NCBI GenBank assembly: GCA_024362935.1
Contig: JANCRA010000003.1
Span: forward strand, 36,889,291-36,953,290
Source: Setophaga petechia
Lineage: Eukaryota > Chordata > Aves > Passeriformes > Parulidae
Reading direction: 5' to 3'
DNA length: 64,000 nucleotides
In this document: piece after piece, positions 14,601-22,856 of the stretch
How the letters are laid out: each line of letters begins with the position of its first letter
Numbering within the stretch: position 1 is the stretch's first letter
Made by a program: the position numbers and the translations under genes
Notes under the pieces: generated by a model
What the model was told of the DNA's origin: nothing
The model's database searches: none
The model's input: only the letters and a program-made list of their open reading frames with translations

Positions 14601-15567
14601 AATGTTATGAAGATGTTTATTGAGTGTTCTAGCTTGAGGCTGATCTTATATGTGGTGAATGATACAGAACATTTTGATGACTTCCTAATAATTCCCCAGG
14701 TACTTAAATGAACAAAAAAGACATTGATTACAGACAGAGTAAGGTGAAAACAGTATTTTATACTGTTTTAAAAAAACTTTATGCATTTCTTCATTGTTAA
14801 AATTTCTAACCCATTTTAATGCTGGAAAGCATTCTTTCCTCTCCAGTAATTTCACTTTCAAAATATCATTTGGAGACACTTTTAAAAAGTTTTATAGGAA
14901 GGTGTTAAACAGATACTGTGTTCCACCTTCAGATTTTAAGGTCTGTATGTGTTGATGTGCTGGGCATTTCAAAATATATATAAGTAAGTATAGGCAAATA
15001 CATAAATATGGATGTACAAGTAGTTCTAGTAAAAAAGAATACTGATTTGTTAGTAAAGGGCAGATAAATAATGTCAATAAACATAAAAGCTGGACCTTTT
15101 TTTCTGATTCAGAAGTACAGGTAAAAATATGACTGCATCTCTTTTTAATATGATTAATTATTTCTTATACAAGGCTGCACTCAAAAGTGTGAGAGCTGTA
15201 ATTAGGCACAGACTGATGGTATCATTCAACAGGGAAAACCAGGGAGAGATCTTATTCTCAATAATTGCTCTCGATTGAAATCTAATAATAAAGTCTGGCA
15301 TCGGGACACCTTTACTAGGAATTTAGGTAAAATCTGGGGATTTACCAGTTGGAGGTGGTGGGAGAAGGAGGGAATCTGAACATATTGGTCAGAGAATGAC
15401 TATCTGCTGACACTGTTAAGTAGCAGGGAAATGACAAAGCAAGTTCTAGAAGGCATTCACAGGGAATTATTAGCTGCCTTAGAGGAGTACTGGTGTCATT
15501 TTTTAAATAGGCAATATGTAGTGTGACATATCAGATACTTATATTAAGAAAAAATCTTTGATTTCAA

Positions 15568-15660
15568 GTACGTTCGCGGTAGGGAGAGCAATACGGCAGT
15601 TTAGAGACCACGACACAACACGGTCTGTGTAGTGCAGTCCAGCTGAAGCTGAGAGATGGA
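15568..15660. other. Short CpG-bearing segment left of the ERV
   Basis: About 60 bases here hold five CpG dinucleotides (ACGTTCGCGG, ATACGG, CCACGAC, ACACGG) in a flank almost free of CpG. No open frame or repeat family is evident. It may be a remnant of an older repeat. Confidence 0.3.
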
Positions 15661-15851
15661 TTTCTCTAAACATATCAGAGAGGGAGAATAAATATGTTAA
15701 AAGACAATATTAAAACCATTTAAATTGTTATTAACCAATCATAAACTGACAAAGGTCTGCAATGAGTCATAAAGTGTGGTTCTAAAATAATTTCTAAGTA
15801 GAGTCAGAGAAACTAAATGGTTTTAAGGTGAGGTTTGGAATAAAGGTTATG

Positions 15852-15855
15852 TAAA
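15852..15855. repeat. Target-site duplication, left copy
   Basis: TAAA immediately precedes the TG end of the left LTR and recurs directly after the right LTR at 24313-24316. A 4-bp duplication is the usual length for gammaretroviral integrases. The motif is short and AT-rich, so chance agreement is possible. Confidence 0.65.
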
Positions 15856-15876
15856 TGTTGCCCGATAGATAAAGGA

Positions 15877-15900
15877 CACAAAACTCGGCAAAGTTTTGTG
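15877..15900 (-). other. Perfect 9-bp hairpin in U5 of 3' LTR
   Basis: CACAAAACT and AGTTTTGTG are exact reverse complements separated by six bases (CGGCAA). The hairpin sits just after the polyadenylation signal, and its second arm holds the GU-rich element. The same hairpin is at 23903-23926 in the other LTR. Confidence 0.75.
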
Positions 15901-15906
15901 CGGTGC

Positions 15907-15912
15907 TTTATT
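15907..15912 (-). terminator. Polyadenylation signal AATAAA in 3' LTR
   Basis: AATAAA on the minus strand, about 72 bases after the TATA box and followed by a TTTTGTGT-type GU-rich element about 30 bases on. This is the arrangement expected for the R/U5 border. This copy would be the one used to end the transcript. Confidence 0.8.
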
Positions 15913-15983
15913 GAGGGCCCCCGAGGGTCCGTGGACTCACGTCCCAAGCCAGAGCCCCATTTTCTCGGGTACAGGTGCTCTTC

Positions 15984-15989
15984 TTTATA
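15984..15989 (-). promoter_or_regulatory. TATA box of 3' LTR
   Basis: TATAAA on the minus strand, identical to the copy at 24010-24015. In this LTR it would direct transcription leftward into host DNA, out of the provirus. Confidence 0.6.
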
Positions 15990-16285
15990 CACATAATCCA
16001 TAACAAAATATCCAAGAAACAGTTCAGCTTGAATAACCGACAAACCCCCCTTACAATACAATCCTGAGTTCAAAAACAGAATCATCCATCTTATACCTAT
16101 CACATTGTGCTGCCTCAAAAAAAACTGGCTAAACTTGTTATCTTCCCTATACTAGTTAATTATTTATCAAGTTCTCATGACTACCTGCTAAGTTACACAC
16201 AAACTCAACACACAGCTTCCACAAAAAAACCGATTCACACAACTCATAATTAAATATTTTGCTAAATTTCATTTCTTTTCCAACA

Positions 16286-16298
16286 TTTCCCCCCTTTT
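16286..16298 (-). promoter_or_regulatory. Polypurine tract (plus-strand primer)
   Basis: On the minus strand the 13 bases immediately before the 3' LTR read A4 G6 A3, directly abutting TGTTG. Position and composition are those of the RNase-H-resistant primer for plus-strand synthesis in retroviruses. It fixes the internal border of the LTR. Confidence 0.92.
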
Positions 16299-16328
16299 GA
16301 GCATCCTTCAGCCCTGCTGCAAGGATGC

Positions 16329-18437
16329 TCAACTAACAGTATTGACAGTAACGTCTTCGTAACGAGGTGGGGAGTGTTCTTCATTCTGCCGCCCACGGGT
16401 CATCGCCTTCAGCAGCCGGAGAGATCGCTTCCTTTCCCTTTCGATCACACCTAAAAGGCATCTATATACAATCCATGTAGTCACTAAAAATACCAAAAAC
16501 ATTAGTGCATACTCTATGACAGACGTAATCCAGCCAGATAGGTGAAGCCCCAAGGAATCAAATACTGCTCCTATCCAATTATGCTGTGCTTCCTTTTCAA
16601 TTTCCTTGGTTTTTGTTTCCACTTCTGCCAATTGGGAAATATCTTTCTCAACTTCAAGTGTAACATTTGGAATATGCACACAGCAATGATCTATGCTCCT
16701 ACTCAGGTAACCACAAACTCCGTGTTCTTTTAACAGTAACAAATCCAATGCCATTCTGTTTTGTAGGGTCATCCTTGATGTGGCTTGCAATTGCAAATTT
16801 AGATCTTTAAATCCCTTCTTAGTAGCTGCTGCCAACCTTTCTGTCTGTCCTAACAAGTTGTCAAGCATTTCCCTATTTCGATATGTCGCAATTGGAGGGA
16901 ATAATGACTCTAATATCCATCCAAATTTTACTCCTGAGCCAGGTTCATGCCACTGCTCCTCTAGGGAGCTTTCCCTCTTTTTGAGCCCTTTCCTTTGGGT
17001 CAATTTATTCTGTTTCCAGTACGGACACAATGTGGGAACCCCTAGGGTGATTTGTGTTACTGAACCATCTAGGGGTAAATGTGTGGTCCACTGTCCGTGT
17101 CCCAACACCCAAACCAAATTTCCAGGGCTGTGCACAGCAGTATATCTGCAATCTATAGGCCCATTCATAGACTCCTGGCTCACCGTGTGATCATACCCCC
17201 TACACTCACATCCCCATTTTAATGCCATTTTCACCGGTACCAATCCGATTCGGTCTTCCGGTGTATCACACGTAAAAACCTCAGTACAATTCCAATCCTC
17301 TTTCTGCGGCCTAAACTCTCGGGAAGATGTAGACGTGACAATGGCTCTATAATGTGACTGATTCTTTACTCCTGACCATTGAATACACCATTGCACTTCC
17401 CCAAGGTAACTATAATGTTCCAAAATACTGGGTCCCCATAATGTCTTCCAGCTTTTCCAGGTGTCAAAATTCTGTGTGACATTCTGACAACTCATCTCAT
17501 TTCGCTGAGATTTCGTTTTTATTCGTATTGTATTGCATGGCTCATCTACTGGGGTTGCAATCAAACACTTCCTGGTATTTTGAATCCATCCATAATAAGT
17601 AGGTTTCTTTTCACATTCCTCTTTAGTCATAACCCGAACAGTCATACACAAATCCTTCCATACCTCTACCGATTTGGGAACTGACTGGCAAGACCATGAA
17701 ACATTCTTAAATGATTCAGGCATTTTGGTTACCGGTATGATCCCCCAGGGAATTGGTTCACCTGCAGCCTGTGGTAATGGCAAACAAGCTGTTATTTTAG
17801 TCACATTCTGCATAATCCCAAAATCTCTAATCAATCCTACCACTAAATTCTCCTGCTCAGCACTTCGTTCTATTGTGTTGTTAGCCTCCCGTCTACTCCT
17901 TCTACCGTGTCTCTGTAAGGATAACATCATTCTGTCATGCCTCCCCCATGCATCTTTAGCTGCCCAACACCAATATTCTCCTGTATCGTTTGTGGTTACC
18001 TTGGTAAGATTCAGTACCGTGTTTCCTTGTTGTTTATCCTGATCCCCGCCGACACCTTTCTTGCCTCGGCTTCTTTCGGCCCCCCGTTGCCATATTGCAA
18101 TAACTTCACCGGCCTCAACTTTCTGGCTGTCAAGTATAACACAAGTTAATTGAACATCCATCCCTGTAACCTTTGTTTCTTCAGCCTGTACTAAAGTAGA
18201 CCCTTGAACGGGTATTAGTCTCATGATCACCAACAGCAGTATAATTAAGAAGGCGGCTTTGCGCGGAAGATCATCCTGGTTGGAGACAGTATCTGGGTTT
18301 CCCATCGGAGCGGTGCCTTCTTTACCCTGGTGTAATGGATCCAAGCATCCATCCCCTGGACCTTCACCGCCGTGTAGGTCGTCATCATCACCTGGTGGGG
18401 TCCGCTCCATGATTCCCGCAGCGGATCCGTGATCCAC
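16329..18437 (-). CDS. env: Intact Env glycoprotein with N-terminal Ig-like domain
   Basis: An open frame of 702 codons, unbroken. The first 44 residues lie inside the pol overlap and are Asp/Gly-rich, so the likely start is Met45 (codon 18305-18303). It is followed by basic Arg59-Lys60 and a hydrophobic signal segment at about 61-78. Residues about 80-175 look like an Ig V-type domain: Cys99, Trp116, and Asp151-Thr-Gly-Glu-Tyr-Trp-Cys157. A furin-like site Arg-Arg-Ser-Arg-Arg ends at 183. The surface part that follows has 14 cysteines and several N-glycosylation sites (211, 245, 319, 359, 383) but no CXXC motif. A weaker basic site, Lys-Lys-Arg488, may mark the surface/transmembrane cut. Next come a hydrophobic stretch 503-519, a heptad region, the conserved Leu-Gln-Asn-Arg..Cys575 block, CX9CC (575/585/586), a membrane span at about 643-662 and a 40-residue tail with PPRY at 690-693. 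The role is receptor binding and fusion. The Ig-like assignment is motif-based. Confidence 0.92.
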   Translation of the reverse strand: MDHGSAAGIMERTPPGDDDDLHGGEGPGDGCLDPLHQGKEGTAPMGNPDTVSNQDDLPRKAAFLIILLLVIMRLIPVQGSTLVQAEETKVTGMDVQLTCVILDSQKVEAGEVIAIWQRGAERSRGKKGVGGDQDKQQGNTVLNLTKVTTNDTGEYWCWAAKDAWGRHDRMMLSLQRHGRRSRREANNTIERSAEQENLVVGLIRDFGIMQNVTKITACLPLPQAAGEPIPWGIIPVTKMPESFKNVSWSCQSVPKSVEVWKDLCMTVRVMTKEECEKKPTYYGWIQNTRKCLIATPVDEPCNTIRIKTKSQRNEMSCQNVTQNFDTWKSWKTLWGPSILEHYSYLGEVQWCIQWSGVKNQSHYRAIVTSTSSREFRPQKEDWNCTEVFTCDTPEDRIGLVPVKMALKWGCECRGYDHTVSQESMNGPIDCRYTAVHSPGNLVWVLGHGQWTTHLPLDGSVTQITLGVPTLCPYWKQNKLTQRKGLKKRESSLEEQWHEPGSGVKFGWILESLFPPIATYRNREMLDNLLGQTERLAAATKKGFKDLNLQLQATSRMTLQNRMALDLLLLKEHGVCGYLSRSIDHCCVHIPNVTLEVEKDISQLAEVETKTKEIEKEAQHNWIGAVFDSLGLHLSGWITSVIEYALMFLVFLVTTWIVYRCLLGVIERERKRSLRLLKAMTRGRQNEEHSPPRYEDVTVNTVS
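17913..18200 (-). other. Ig V-like domain segment within env
   Basis: This covers env residues about 80-175. The putative disulfide pair Cys99/Cys157 is 58 residues apart. Trp116 follows the first Cys by 17. The second Cys closes a Asp-x-Gly-x-Tyr-x-Cys signature preceded by Leu-Asn-Leu-Thr-Lys-Val, as in the E and F strands of V-set domains. N-glycosylation sites are at 143 and 150. A basic/Gly-rich loop at 121-138 lies between strands. A furin-like site directly follows, so the domain could be released or held non-covalently. Confidence 0.72.
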
Positions 18438-18850
18438 TTCTTGACGTACACCTGGTCCCCAGGCTGAATGTCGTGGACAGGGTTCTCCAGCGTGAGCGGT
18501 CTATTCCACTGCAACGTATTTCTTAAAGAGTTCAAAATCTTATTCAGTGACATAACATACTCTGCAATTGCCTGGTCCCCGCTCACATGTACCTCCCCTT
18601 TTAATACAGTTGCATGATATGGTTTGCCATATAGTATCTCATATGGACTTACACCTAGCTTTTCCCTTGGTTTTATTCGAATCCTGAGTAGGGCCAAAGG
18701 CAAAGCTTGAGGCCAGTGCAGTTTAGCTTCCTGGCAAATCTTTTTAATTTGCCCTTTCAGGGTTTGGTTCATTCTTTCCACCTTCCCACTAGACTGAGGT
18801 CTCCAGGGGGTATGCAAATCCCAGTTTATATCTAACATTCGTGCTACATC
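18245..18850 (-). pseudogene. pol: pol fragment 3: integrase C-terminal part
   Basis: This continues the frame of the preceding pol piece after an in-frame TAG at 18851-18853. It holds the third catalytic acid (Glu in SSGKVERMNQ, codon near 18778), exactly 35 residues after the second Asp of the upstream piece, i.e. the D(35)E spacing of retroviral integrases. The C-terminal region has the Ser-Gly-Pro-His..Val..Trp-Ile-His module typical of gammaretroviral and class I integrases. Its 3' end overlaps the start of env in another frame by about 60 bp (if env begins at 18305). On its own this fragment has no catalytic activity to offer. Confidence 0.9.
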
Positions 18851-18853
18851 CTA
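18851..18853 (-). other. In-frame stop TAG inside integrase
   Basis: TAG interrupts an otherwise continuous frame ten residues after the Asp of Ser-Ser-Asp-Arg-Gly-Pro-His. The flanking protein sequence lines up on both sides without a gap (D(35)E is preserved). This is therefore a point nonsense change, compatible with CAG to TAG. Confidence 0.88.
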
Positions 18854-20701
18854 CACTACCCCAGCTATAAAGTGCGGTCCCCTATCTGATGACAATCCTA
18901 AAGGTACTCCAAATCTTGGTATTATTTCTTTTAACAGGGTTTTTACCACCTCCTTAGCCTGATTAGTTCTACATGGAAAAGCTTCTGGCCACCCTGAAAA
19001 TGTACATACGTACACTAACAAGTATCTGTACCCTTGTGCCCTAGGCAATTCAGAAAAATCGACTTGCCAGTAATCTCCTGGTTGTGGCCCAATTTGCAAT
19101 CTTCCCATCTGTACCTGTCTCCTTACTACTGGATTATTTTTCAAACATACCGGGCACATTGCATTAACTCTCTTTGCCATTGTTAACATCTGATTAGAGA
19201 TTATTTCATTCTTCAAAAATTTTACCAATACTTCTGCCCCCCAATGGCATTTATTGTGTTCTGTTTCCAAAATAAATTTCATTATGCGGGTAGGTACCAC
19301 TATTTGTCCCATTGGTGTAACGTACCACCCGAGTTGGTTCCTCTGTGCTCCTAGCAAGTTTATTAGCTTTCCATCTTCTATTGAATATTTGGGCTCTTGA
19401 TTCAGGTACGGGGTAGCTGGATTTGTTCTTACCGGTATCAATGCCATTTGAGTCCATACTTCCCGTGCCACTTGCCGTGCTGTAACATCAGCAAATCGAT
19501 TTCCTCTGTAAACGTCTCCCTCCGCAGTCTGATGTCCCCTGACATGCATCACTGCAACTGCTTTGGGACAATGTACCGCATCCAGTAGCTGTAGCACTTC
19601 TTCCCGGTGCTTGATGTTAGCTCCCTGTGAATTCAAAAGCCCCCTTTCTTTCCATAATGCCCCATGTACATGGACCACACCAAAGGCGTATTTAGAATCT
19701 GTCCAGATATTAACCCTTTTGTCCTTGCTCAAATACAGAGCTCTGGTAAGTCCAATCACCTCTGCTTTCTGGGCCGAAGTTCCAGGTAACAGAGCCTTTG
19801 CTTCTATTACCTGATCCAAAGTTACCACTGCATATCCAGCGTAGCGAGTCCCATTCTCGACAAAACTGGATCCATCAGTGTATAGTTCCCATTCAGGTTC
19901 TTCCAATGGCTCATCCTTTAGGTCAGGTCTGCTGGCATATACTTGTTCAATCACCTCCACGCAATCGTGCACCAGTTCCCCAGCCTCCTGGTCACTGCGT
20001 AGAAACTCTGCTGGATTGACATGATTAGTAGTCCTTATTTCGATATCATCCTGCTCTCTCAGGATGGCCTGGTATTGCAACATTCGGTTTGATGATAGCC
20101 AGTGACCCCCCTTTTGCTCCAAAACAGCCATGACCATATGGGGAACAAACACTTTCATTTTTGCCCCCAAAGTCAATTTCCGGGCCTCTTGAATAAGGAT
20201 TATTGTTGCTGCCACGGCCCGTAAACACGAAGGCCATCCGGAACTTACCGAATCCAGTTGTTTAGAGAAGTATCCTACTGGCCTCTTCCATGATCCCACC
20301 TTCTGGGTGAGGACCCCCAATGCCAGTTTTTGCCTCTCATTCACGTACAACTGGAATTCCTTGGTCAGGTCAGGGAGTCCCAAGGCTGGGGCCTCTTTCA
20401 GTGCCTGCTTCAGCTCCTGGAAGGCCTTCTTTCGCTGTGTTGTCCACTCCAGCTGATGCTGCTTCAGGGCCTCATACAGTGGCTTGGCTAGGAGACCGAA
20501 GTTCATGATCCACAGTCGACACCATCCCACCATTCCTAGAAAAGATCTCAATTCTTGATGACTACGAGGCAAAGGAATAGCACATATTGCTTCTATTCGG
20601 TTTACTCCCAAACGTCTCTGTCCCTGTGTGATCTCGCAACCGAGATAAATGACGCTATTTTTGAGCAGTTGAGCTTTTTCCTTAGAGACCCGGTACCCTG
20701 C
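18854..20701 (-). pseudogene. pol: pol fragment 2: RT connection, RNase H, integrase N-part and core
   Basis: The frame is open from the TAA at 20702-20704 to the TAG at 18851. Numbering from the codon at 20611, the RT thumb/connection region comes first. RNase H follows with Asp245 (Tyr-Thr-Asp-Gly-Ser-Ser), Glu284, Asp305 (Thr-Asp-Ser-Lys) and Asp375. The integrase zinc finger is His452, His456, Cys486, Cys489. The catalytic core has Asp518 (Gln-Val-Asp-Phe) and Asp576. All expected catalytic residues of RNase H and two of three for integrase are present. The RT YVDD box lies upstream in the same frame, before the TAA. Confidence 0.93.
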
Positions 20702-20704
20702 TTA
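20702..20704 (-). other. In-frame stop TAA in reverse transcriptase
   Basis: TAA stands 23 codons after the YVDD box (20774-20785) in the same frame, between Met-Leu-Gly and Ala-Gly-Tyr-Arg, a conserved part of RT. Protein similarity continues on both sides, so this is a nonsense change, compatible with CAA to TAA. Confidence 0.85.
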
Positions 20705-20756
20705 GCCCAGCATGTTGAGTAATTTAATTGTTAATTCCACACATATTTCCCTTTCC

Positions 20757-21773
20757 TTAGTAGCCAAAAAGATGTCGTCCACGTACTGCAGAACTATATA
20801 CAAGGATGGGGATATTGTTACCTGGGTTGTCTTCCCACACCTCTAGCTCCTTGGCCAGTTGTTTTCCAAAAATAGTAGGGCTGTGTCGGTACCCTTGTGG
20901 TAATCTCGACCACGTAAGCTGCTTCTTCCTCCCAGAATCAGGATCTTCCCACTCGAAGGCAAAATATTTCCTACTCTCTACTGCCAGTGGGATGCAGAAG
21001 AAGGCATCTTTAAGGTCAATCACTGAAAACCATTTAAACTCCTCCGATACAGATGTTAACAAGGTATAAGGATTTGCAACAACTGGGTGTATGTCTTTCA
21101 CTATTTCATTAATAGCCCTTAGGTCCTGTACCAAACGATACTTACCATTAGGCTTCTTCACTGGAAAAATTGGAGTATTATACTCCGATTCACATTCCTG
21201 TAATATTCCTTGAGCCAAAAACTGTTTAATCAACGGGGCTACTCCCCTCCTTGCCTCAAGCTTCAAAGGGTATTGCTTTACCCTCACTGGTTGGGCCCCT
21301 TCCTTTAGTTCCACTTTTACTGGCTGTGCTGCTTTAGATTTTCCAGGGGCCCCTGACTCCCATACCCAGGGTACTACAGCCTGCTCAATTTCTTCTGGAA
21401 TAGGAGAAACATCCACTTCCTTGATCACAAAAAGGCCTGCTATTTGTTCCTCAGGTATTTCCAATTTCACCCTTCCCTTTTCAAATATTATTTTCACATT
21501 AAGTCGGGACAACAGGTCCCTGCCAAGAAGGGGTGTGGGGCAATTTGGCATATACAAAAATTGGTGATCTAATTGTTTCCCCCCAAACCTAAGATTTAAA
21601 GGTTGTAAAAATGGTTGTTTCTCCAGCTTCCCCGTTGCCCCTACCACCTGTACCATTGTATCACTCAAAGGTCCCAGTCGTTTATTAAGTACAGAATATG
21701 TGGCTCCAGTATCTACCATAAATTCTTGATCCTTTCCATTTATTTCTAAAACTACCCTCAAATCCCGTTCTAG
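20757..21773 (-). pseudogene. pol: pol fragment 1: protease and N-terminal reverse transcriptase
   Basis: This continues the gag frame directly after the UGA at 21774. Numbering from the codon at 21761, the retropepsin active site Asp17-Thr-Gly-Ala is near the start and the flap/C-terminal part (Leu-Leu-Gly-Arg-Asp at 78-82) follows. RT fingers and palm come next, with Asp249 (Val-Ile-Asp-Leu-Lys-Asp-Ala-Phe-Phe) and Leu-Pro-Gln-Gly at 287-290. The frame is lost between about residue 310 and the YVDD box (20786-20820); what follows to the stop at 20757 is out-of-frame. The net change is a single-base shift. A functional polymerase cannot be made without crossing it. Confidence 0.93.
20774..20785 (-). 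other. RT catalytic YVDD box, in the second pol frame
   Basis: Codons for Tyr-Val-Asp-Asp, preceded by Leu-Gln and followed by Ile-Phe-Leu-Ala, lie in the frame of the downstream pol piece. They are not in the frame of the protease/RT piece, which reads through here out of frame and stops at 20757. Confidence 0.9.
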
Positions 21774-21776
21774 TCA
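21774..21776 (-). promoter_or_regulatory. Gag stop codon UGA in readthrough context (UGA CUA G)
   Basis: Gag ends with TGA and the same frame continues at once into protease (start codons at 22757 and 21761 differ by a multiple of three). The stop is followed by CTAG. UGA-CUA is a well-known leaky stop context in animal and alphavirus messages. Gammaretroviruses make Gag-Pol by stop suppression, so this arrangement is expected for the class. Confidence 0.85.
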
Positions 21777-22856
21777 GCTCTGGTTCTGATAGTTTCCCAA
21801 AACTAGTGCCTGAGCAGCATCGGCTGGTCCTCCCGCAGAAGCATTCCCCATTGCCCTTATTCCCACGTTTCCCATGCCCATTCCTCCCCTGACCGGACAT
21901 TCATTTTTCCAGTGTCCTAATTGTCGGCAAAACGCACACTGGTTTGGATCCAACCTCCCCGTGTTAGGTGCAAACCCAAATCCTCCCTGACCTCTTGCCA
22001 TTCCCCTCTGTCCACGATTAGCTCCTCCCCGACCTCGGCCCCGAAAGCCTGCCCCTGTCACCACAGCCAAAATACCAGCTTGTTGTCTTTTTGCAGTTTC
22101 TTTTTCCCTATTATTATATACCTTCCATGCTACCTCCAGCATTTTATCCAAACTCCTGGTATCCTCCCCTTCCAACTTTTGTAACTTTTTCCTAATATCC
22201 TCTTGCGATTGCCCCATAAACAACAATGCCAATTGAAGTTTTCCTGATTGCTCCTCTACATCTAAATTTGTAAACTTCCGAGCCGCATCCTTTAACCGTT
22301 CCAAAAAAGCAGAAGGAGACTCATTCTTGTCCTGCTTAACCGAATACAACTTGGACCAATTCATAGTCTTAGGTATTCCTGTTCTGATTCCTTCCACCAG
22401 CAATTCTTGATATCGTTTCACAGCCCTTATTCCTCCTGTAGAGTTCGGATCCCATTTGGGTTCCTCACTCGGTACCAACTCATCAACTGTTTCATTTAAT
22501 TGTCTCAACCGAATCTCCTCCCGGGCCTTTTCCCGAGTGGCTTTAATAACCATTTCCTTTTCAGTAAAGTCCATTATAGTATCTAATAATACCTGTAAAT
22601 CATTCCAGTCCGGATTCTGAGTTTTTATCACCATTTTAACCACCCTAGCCACTCTCTCCGGGTCCTCCCGGTAACTCCCTGCTGATTGTTTCCATATTAC
22701 CAAATCCCCAGGGGAGAAAGGTACTTTTATAAGTATCCTTTTCCCCTGTGGTCCCACAGCTTCCCTTAAAGGTGCAATTAACTGTGGTTGCCCCTTCTGC
22801 CCCTTCCTCCCCGTGCGAGTTCGCTCCGCTAACGGAGTTCTTTTAACATCCTCCTT
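21774..22856 (-). pseudogene. gag: gag fragment 2: capsid and nucleocapsid
   Basis: The open frame continues gag after the A-run at 22855-22863. Numbering from the codon at 22757, it holds a capsid with the major homology region at about 142-160 (Gln..Asn-Glu-Ser-Pro-Ser-Ala-Phe-Leu-Glu-Arg-Leu). A coiled, charged C-terminal region, an Arg/Gly-rich segment at 238-262 and a single zinc knuckle CX2CX4HX4C at Cys274, Cys277, His282, Cys287 follow. Capsid forms the particle core and nucleocapsid binds the genome. A single knuckle is typical of gammaretroviruses. The part is complete to its UGA but lies in a different frame from the matrix part. Confidence 0.93.

Larger units (their letters stand above)
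1331..15567. other. Long AT-rich non-coding stretch
   Basis: No coding exon, RNA gene or well-preserved transposable element could be recognised in these 14 kb. Open frames are short (at most about 138 codons), scattered on both strands and low in complexity. Simple-sequence runs are present: A-run near 1579-1592, T-run 7814-7829, T/G-rich text 11630-11665. The stretch is consistent with intergenic DNA or a large intron. Confidence 0.6.
15856..16285 (-). repeat. 3' LTR of the ERV
   Basis: This 430-bp copy matches 23882-24312 except for one A fewer in the run at about 16213-16219. It begins TGTTG and ends CAACA on the plus strand, a 5-bp perfect inverted terminal repeat. On the minus strand it carries a TATAAA (15984-15989), an AATAAA (15907-15912) and a hairpin after it. 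As the downstream LTR it would supply polyadenylation of proviral transcripts. Confidence 0.97.

Noticed and set aside
15813..16118. Open frame of about 100 codons starting in the left LTR, repeated in the right LTR (23734-24144)
   Set aside because: It lies wholly in LTR U3/R sequence, is duplicated only because the LTR is, diverges at the LTR edge and has no domain.
16780..17190. Plus-strand open frame of 136 codons
   Set aside because: Antisense shadow of env; so are those at 17674-18042, 17937-18149 and 18223-18432.
18851..20704. APOBEC-type G-to-A hypermutation as cause of the pol stops
   Set aside because: Both stops are explained by C-to-T on the coding strand and env is free of stops, so the expected pattern is missing.
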